Notes under the pieces: model-generated
What the model was told of the DNA's origin: nothing
Seen by the model: only the letters and a program-made list of their open reading frames with translations
Database searches by the model: none
Assembly (NCBI GenBank): GCA_048885185.1
Contig: JBHLQC010000066.1
Span: 1 to 8,170, forward strand
Reading direction: 5' to 3'
Origin: Hermodarchaeum sp048885185
Lineage (GTDB): Archaea > Asgardarchaeota > Hermodarchaeia > Hermodarchaeales > Hermodarchaeaceae
DNA length: 8,170 nt
Made by a program: the position numbers and the translations under genes
Shown here: positions 5,230-8,170 of the stretch, piece by piece
Layout of the letters: every line of letters begins with the position of its first letter
Numbering within the stretch: position 1 is the first letter of the stretch

Positions 5230-6432
5230 ATGCGAAGAATTTCATTAGCAGACGCACGACGACTCGTCATCTCCTCTCAACACCTCGCACACCCACGAGT
5301 CTCTGCAAACAAAGACGGAATACTGCAAATCATCCGAGATCTTGGTTGTGTTCAAATCGACCCGATAAACATTGTCGCACCAAGCCATCATATCGTGCTC
5401 TGGAGTCGATTAGGACAATATGACTTAACAGATTTCAATCAGCTAATATGGGAAGAACACCAACTGTTTGAGGACTGGGGGCACTGCACTTCCATTGTTC
5501 CCACCACGGATTATCCCATCTTCAAAACCCTCAAACGCGAATGGAAACCCCCACCAAAATTCCAGCAATGGCTCACCAACAATCAGAAACTCCGCCGCTA
5601 TATCCTATCAGAAATACGCCGGTATGGTCCCCTCCACACAGCACATTTCAAAGACAAGGCAGATGTCGACTGGACTTCAACAGGATGGACAGCCGGACGA
5701 AATATCACCCAAATGCTCACGTATCTCTGGGTAACCGGGAAAATCATGGTGGCCAAACGTGAAGGCAACACTAAATTCTGGGATCTGACACAACGAGTAC
5801 TCCCAAAATGGACACCAACCGAACGATTAACCAGTCAACAAGTACGACTGCGCATCACTGAACGGGCCCTCCAAGCCCTGGGCTTAGCCCAACCAAATCA
5901 TATCCGGTACTACTACATTCGGGGAATCCCAGAAAACATCACTCCGATTTTATCAAAGCTTGCATCTCAGAGAAAGATCGAAAAGATTCAAATTATGAAT
6001 TTAAATAACCAACAACCCCTTCGCGGAACCTGGTACATTCATAATACCAACCTCCCATTGCTAGAACGGATTGAGAGCGGGGATTGGACGGGAAGAACAA
6101 CGCTCCTCTCCCCCTTTGATAATCTCATCTACGAGCGAAACCGCATCGAACAACTATTCAATTTTAAATATCGACTAGAAATTTATGTCCCAAAGAAAGA
6201 CCGCCAATTCGGACCCTATGCCCTCCCCATCCTTTTCAGTGACCAATTTGTTGGACGCATCGACGCCAAGTTGAATCGAGAAACCAATCACCTTGAAATC
6301 CGAGCCATTCATAAAGAACCTGACGCAAAGCTCACCAAAGAAGTTGTTGATGCGATTCAAGGAATCTTGAAAGAGTTTGCCACATTTCTAAAAGCTGAAC
6401 ACATTCAACATTTTATAAAAACTCCAAAGTAA
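5230..6432 (+). CDS. ycaQ: YcaQ/AlkX-type winged-helix DNA interstrand-crosslink glycosylase
   Basis: A 400-residue member of the HTH_42 family (PF06224, COG3214), close in length to E. coli YcaQ (about 410). E. coli YcaQ (AlkX) is a monofunctional DNA glycosylase that removes alkylated bases and unhooks interstrand crosslinks. Visible signatures: the catalytic Gln-hydrophobic-Asp motif Q-I-D at 42-44 in CVQIDPINIV, followed by S-H-H-I-V-L-W-S-R-L-G (52-62), E-D-W-G-H (81-85), the L-S-P-F-D block (293-297) with E-R-N-R-I-E-Q-L-F after it, and G-R-I-D-A-K (342-347). The Q-x-D form marks the YcaQ-like branch, as opposed to the Q-x-Q of AlkZ from antibiotic producers. The open frame extends upstream to 5140, but the family-like N-terminus M-R-R-I-S-L-A-D-A-R-R-L begins at ATG 5230, with GGGA 6 nt before it. 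Activity in this organism is inferred by homology. Confidence 0.88.
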   Translation: MRRISLADARRLVISSQHLAHPRVSANKDGILQIIRDLGCVQIDPINIVAPSHHIVLWSRLGQYDLTDFNQLIWEEHQLFEDWGHCTSIVPTTDYPIFKTLKREWKPPPKFQQWLTNNQKLRRYILSEIRRYGPLHTAHFKDKADVDWTSTGWTAGRNITQMLTYLWVTGKIMVAKREGNTKFWDLTQRVLPKWTPTERLTSQQVRLRITERALQALGLAQPNHIRYYYIRGIPENITPILSKLASQRKIEKIQIMNLNNQQPLRGTWYIHNTNLPLLERIESGDWTGRTTLLSPFDNLIYERNRIEQLFNFKYRLEIYVPKKDRQFGPYALPILFSDQFVGRIDAKLNRETNHLEIRAIHKEPDAKLTKEVVDAIQGILKEFATFLKAEHIQHFIKTPK

Positions 6433-6474
6433 AGGAAATTAAATCTCAATCACAAGTGAATAATAATCCAGATT

Positions 6475-6945
6475 CTAGTCCTTAATTTTCGCGAGTTCTT
6501 TTCCGATATCTTTGAGCATAGCTTTCATTTGATCACGGAATTTGATGAGGAGATCCTTTCGGTCTTTCGGCGGTAAACGTTCAAGGATTAATAGTGGAAA
6601 ACGTCCGATTTTACGCCCTTCAAAAGAGGACATCATCCGTGATATCATTTGGGCTAGGTGCGTCACTTCCTCCTCAAGTTTCGCATTCCCTTCGTTGGTG
6701 ATTGAGTAGACAGTTCGTTCAACCTCACCTTTGTAGTCTTTTTGACTTGTGATGAATCCCTGCTCTTCAAGTTGGCTCAAGGTGTTGTAAAGGAGCGAAT
6801 GGGAAGGTGACCAATGCCCCTGTGTATCTTCTTCGATGTGTTTCATGATTTCATATCCGTGTAAGGGTTTGTCGCTCAGTATCCGTAGGATTGAAATACA
6901 CAGGAGTGTACCCTTCGGGCGTTGAAAGAAGGGAGGAAACGCCAT
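6475..6945 (-). CDS. PadR-family transcriptional regulator
   Basis: A 156-residue winged-helix repressor of the PadR family. Residues 11-33 carry K-G-T-L-L then H-G-Y-E-I, the family's first helix pattern. The recognition region S-P-S-H-S-L-L-Y-N-T-L-S-Q-L-E-E-Q-G-F-I (46-65) matches the usual 'W.PS.G.LY..L..LE..GLI', with His-Ser in place of the common Gly-x. The wing K-G-E-V-E-R-T-V-Y-S-I-T follows at about 71-83. The C-terminal helices (about 90-156) are lysine-rich and would form the dimer arm. The ATG at 6945 has no Shine-Dalgarno, and a TATA box about 28 nt upstream suggests a leaderless mRNA. It is divergent from a MacB-type ABC transporter across 102 bp, so it probably controls that operon and itself. 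The signal molecule is unknown. Confidence 0.92.
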   Translation of the reverse strand: MAFPPFFQRPKGTLLCISILRILSDKPLHGYEIMKHIEEDTQGHWSPSHSLLYNTLSQLEEQGFITSQKDYKGEVERTVYSITNEGNAKLEEEVTHLAQMISRMMSSFEGRKIGRFPLLILERLPPKDRKDLLIKFRDQMKAMLKDIGKELAKIKD

Positions 6946-6967
6946 ACTAGGTGATTATTTCCGAAAG

Positions 6968-6977
6968 CTTATATATG
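6968..6977. promoter_or_regulatory. Shared TATA-like box between padR-like gene and ABC operon
   Basis: The minus strand reads CATATATAAG, centred about 28 nt before the PadR ATG, the distance expected for a leaderless archaeal gene. The plus strand reads CTTATATATG, which would start a transcript near 7000 and leave a leader of about 48 nt before the ATPase ATG. One near-symmetric box may serve both directions, so a protein bound here would control both genes. I found no clear copy of the bacterial PadR ATGT-N8-ACAT operator. Confidence 0.5.
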
Positions 6978-7047
6978 TTTGTTAATTTCATGTCTTTTAG
7001 AAACACAAAATTCCTGAGAAAGTTCCCTACATCCTTTGGTGAAAGTC

Positions 7048-7824
7048 ATGACCGAACAAAAACCCGTACAAACCGTGGACCCATTAAAAGCACTATTTGA
7101 TTATCAATCACAAACTTCGGATTACATCATTGAAACAACCAATCTTTGTAAGACCTATGAAATGGGACCAGTAAAGGTTCACGCGGTTCAGAACGTAAAC
7201 CTTCAGGTTCGTCGCGGCGAGTTCCTCGTAATTTTGGGAGTTTCAGGGAGTGGCAAATCAACCCTGCTTCACCTTCTAGGAGCCTTAGATCAACCCACTA
7301 AAGGCAAAGTGTATGTTGAGGGACTTGACTTGTCCACCCTCGACCATAACAAGCTGGCGGATGTCCGCTTACGACGAGTGGGATTCGTCTTTCAGTTCTT
7401 TAATTTAATGCCTCAACTTACAGCCCAAGGCAACGTGGAGCTCCCCTTAAAATTTGCAGAAGTGCCTACAGCAAGTGCGAGGGGCCGAGCTCGAGAATTA
7501 CTCAGACGTGTGGGGCTAGGGGAACGTCGAGAGCACATTCCCTCTGAACTGAGTGGGGGAGAACAACAACGTGTTGCCATTGCACGGGCCTTGGCAAATA
7601 ATCCCCGGATTATTCTTGCGGATGAGCCTACCGGTAACTTGGATACCAAGACCGGGGCTGAAATTATTCATTTGCTCCGTGAGCTGAATCAAACTCAGGG
7701 GCTTACCTTTGTCGTAGTTGGCCACGATCAACGATTAACCACGGTAGCAGACCGCGTCATCGAGATGCAAGACGGTGCATTTTTGAGTGAACGCAAAGGC
7801 GGAGGCGGGGTGACCGTTCAATGA
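7048..7824 (+). CDS. MacB/LolD-type ABC transporter ATP-binding protein
   Basis: A 258-residue ATPase of the MacB/LolD/FtsE group. It works in the cytoplasm with an FtsX/MacB-like permease, coupling ATP use to extrusion or mechanical transmission at the membrane. Walker A GVSGSGKST is at 64-72, Q-loop Gln116 in FVFQFFNLMP, ABC signature LSGGE at 168-172 followed by QQRVAIARAL, Walker B IILADE at 188-193 with PTGNLD, and H-loop His226 in VVGHD. An N-terminal extension of about 25 residues before the first strand is longer than in minimal LolD proteins. ATG 7048 is chosen over in-frame TTG 7036 and GTG 7039 because GGTGA at 7039-7043 is 4-5 nt before it. It is divergent from the PadR gene and overlaps the permease start by ATGA. 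Exported compound unknown. Confidence 0.94.
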   Translation: MTEQKPVQTVDPLKALFDYQSQTSDYIIETTNLCKTYEMGPVKVHAVQNVNLQVRRGEFLVILGVSGSGKSTLLHLLGALDQPTKGKVYVEGLDLSTLDHNKLADVRLRRVGFVFQFFNLMPQLTAQGNVELPLKFAEVPTASARGRARELLRRVGLGERREHIPSELSGGEQQRVAIARALANNPRIILADEPTGNLDTKTGAEIIHLLRELNQTQGLTFVVVGHDQRLTTVADRVIEMQDGAFLSERKGGGGVTVQ

Positions 7825-8170
7825 AATTTAGAAACATCCTCGGATTATCCTGGGCCAACATGCGTCGTCGAAAAACCCGAACCGCCCTAACAACCTTAGG
7901 CATCGTGGTTGGCATCATGGCTGTCGTATCCATTGCAGCACTGAGCGGCGGGTTTGAAGCTCAGATTACTGATCAGCTCATGCAAGGCCTTGACATGGAT
8001 ATTCTAACTGTCATGCCTGGTGGCGGAATTCTAGGAGGAGGCGGATTGACATCCTTAAATTTGAATGACACTACTCTTATTCAAAACGTCACTGGCGTTG
8101 AAGCGACCCTACCTTATTCTCAAACCGGAACTAGTGTTTACAACGAAACCGGAGGAACCCTTGATACTCG
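7821..8170 (+). CDS. MacB/FtsX-like ABC transporter permease, N-terminal part
   Basis: Membrane partner of the preceding ATPase, cut by the right edge after 116 codons. It starts M-K-F-R-N-I-L-G-L-S-W-A-N-M-R-R-R-K-T-R-T, the usual cytoplasmic amphipathic lead. One membrane helix follows at about 22-42 (L-G-I-V-V-G-I-M-A-V-V-S-I), then an extracytoplasmic part beginning G-G-F-E-A-Q-I-T that matches the MacB periplasmic core domain. The segment P-G-G-G-I-L-G-G-G-G-L at about 68-78 is very glycine-rich. ATG 7821 overlaps the ATPase TGA (ATGA), and GGGGTGA at 7807-7813 lies 7 nt upstream, so translation is coupled. Full members have three more C-terminal helices, which should lie beyond this window. 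Confidence 0.93.
   Translation, partial: MKFRNILGLSWANMRRRKTRTALTTLGIVVGIMAVVSIAALSGGFEAQITDQLMQGLDMDILTVMPGGGILGGGGLTSLNLNDTTLIQNVTGVEATLPYSQTGTSVYNETGGTLDT

Noticed and set aside
7413..7731. Minus-strand open frames over the MacB-type ATPase
   Set aside because: Antisense shadows of a gene with all ABC motifs intact on the plus strand.
1..8170. CRISPR arrays, tRNA or rRNA genes, insertion sequences, toxin-antitoxin or phage genes
   Set aside because: No regularly spaced repeats, no tRNA-like T-arm/CCA pattern, no transposase or integrase motifs, and no terminal inverted repeats were seen.

Overview
The window looks like ordinary chromosome from a mesophilic archaeon of moderate GC; I cannot name the lineage. 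The evidence for Archaea is indirect. Several first genes (PadR, metallo-beta-lactamase-fold protein) have a TATA-like element about 27-30 nt before the start codon and no Shine-Dalgarno, as expected for leaderless archaeal transcripts. Internal or downstream genes carry clear GGAGG/GGTGA ribosome sites, and GTG/TTG starts are used. No tRNA, rRNA, CRISPR array, insertion sequence or integration site was seen.

Layout. (1) 1-1457, minus strand: an ABC-2 type exporter operon made of an ATPase of the COG4586 type followed directly by a PF06182-like permease that runs off the left edge. (2) 1458-1847: a 390-bp divergent intergenic region with promoters for both flanking genes, an inverted repeat, a 10-bp palindrome and short coding-like stretches. 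(3) 1848-2609, plus: alpha/beta hydrolase. (4) 2651-4157, minus: an UlaG/UPF0173-type metallo-beta-lactamase-fold hydrolase followed 70 nt later by a GNAT acetyltransferase. (5) 4309-4875, plus: an FMN-binding flavin reductase-like protein, preceded by a stem-loop and a possible leader peptide and followed by a hairpin. (6) 4940-5170, plus: a two-helix small membrane protein. (7) 5230-6432, plus: a full-length YcaQ/AlkX-type DNA interstrand-crosslink glycosylase with the Q-I-D catalytic motif. (8) 6475-6945, minus: a PadR regulator, divergent from (9) 7048-8170, plus: a MacB/LolD-type ABC ATPase and the N-terminus of its FtsX/MacB-like permease, overlapping by ATGA and cut by the right edge.

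The clearest functional unit is the divergent PadR / MacB-type pair, a common arrangement in which the PadR protein controls an exporter induced by small molecules. Together with the ABC-2 exporter and the crosslink-repair glycosylase this gives a loose theme of defence against toxic compounds, but that grouping is my inference. I do not see a convincing unknown system. The best second-look items are the leader region of the flavin reductase, the apparently shared divergent TATA elements, the archaeal YcaQ homologue, and the 8-bp palindrome GGCTAGCC, which occurs three times.
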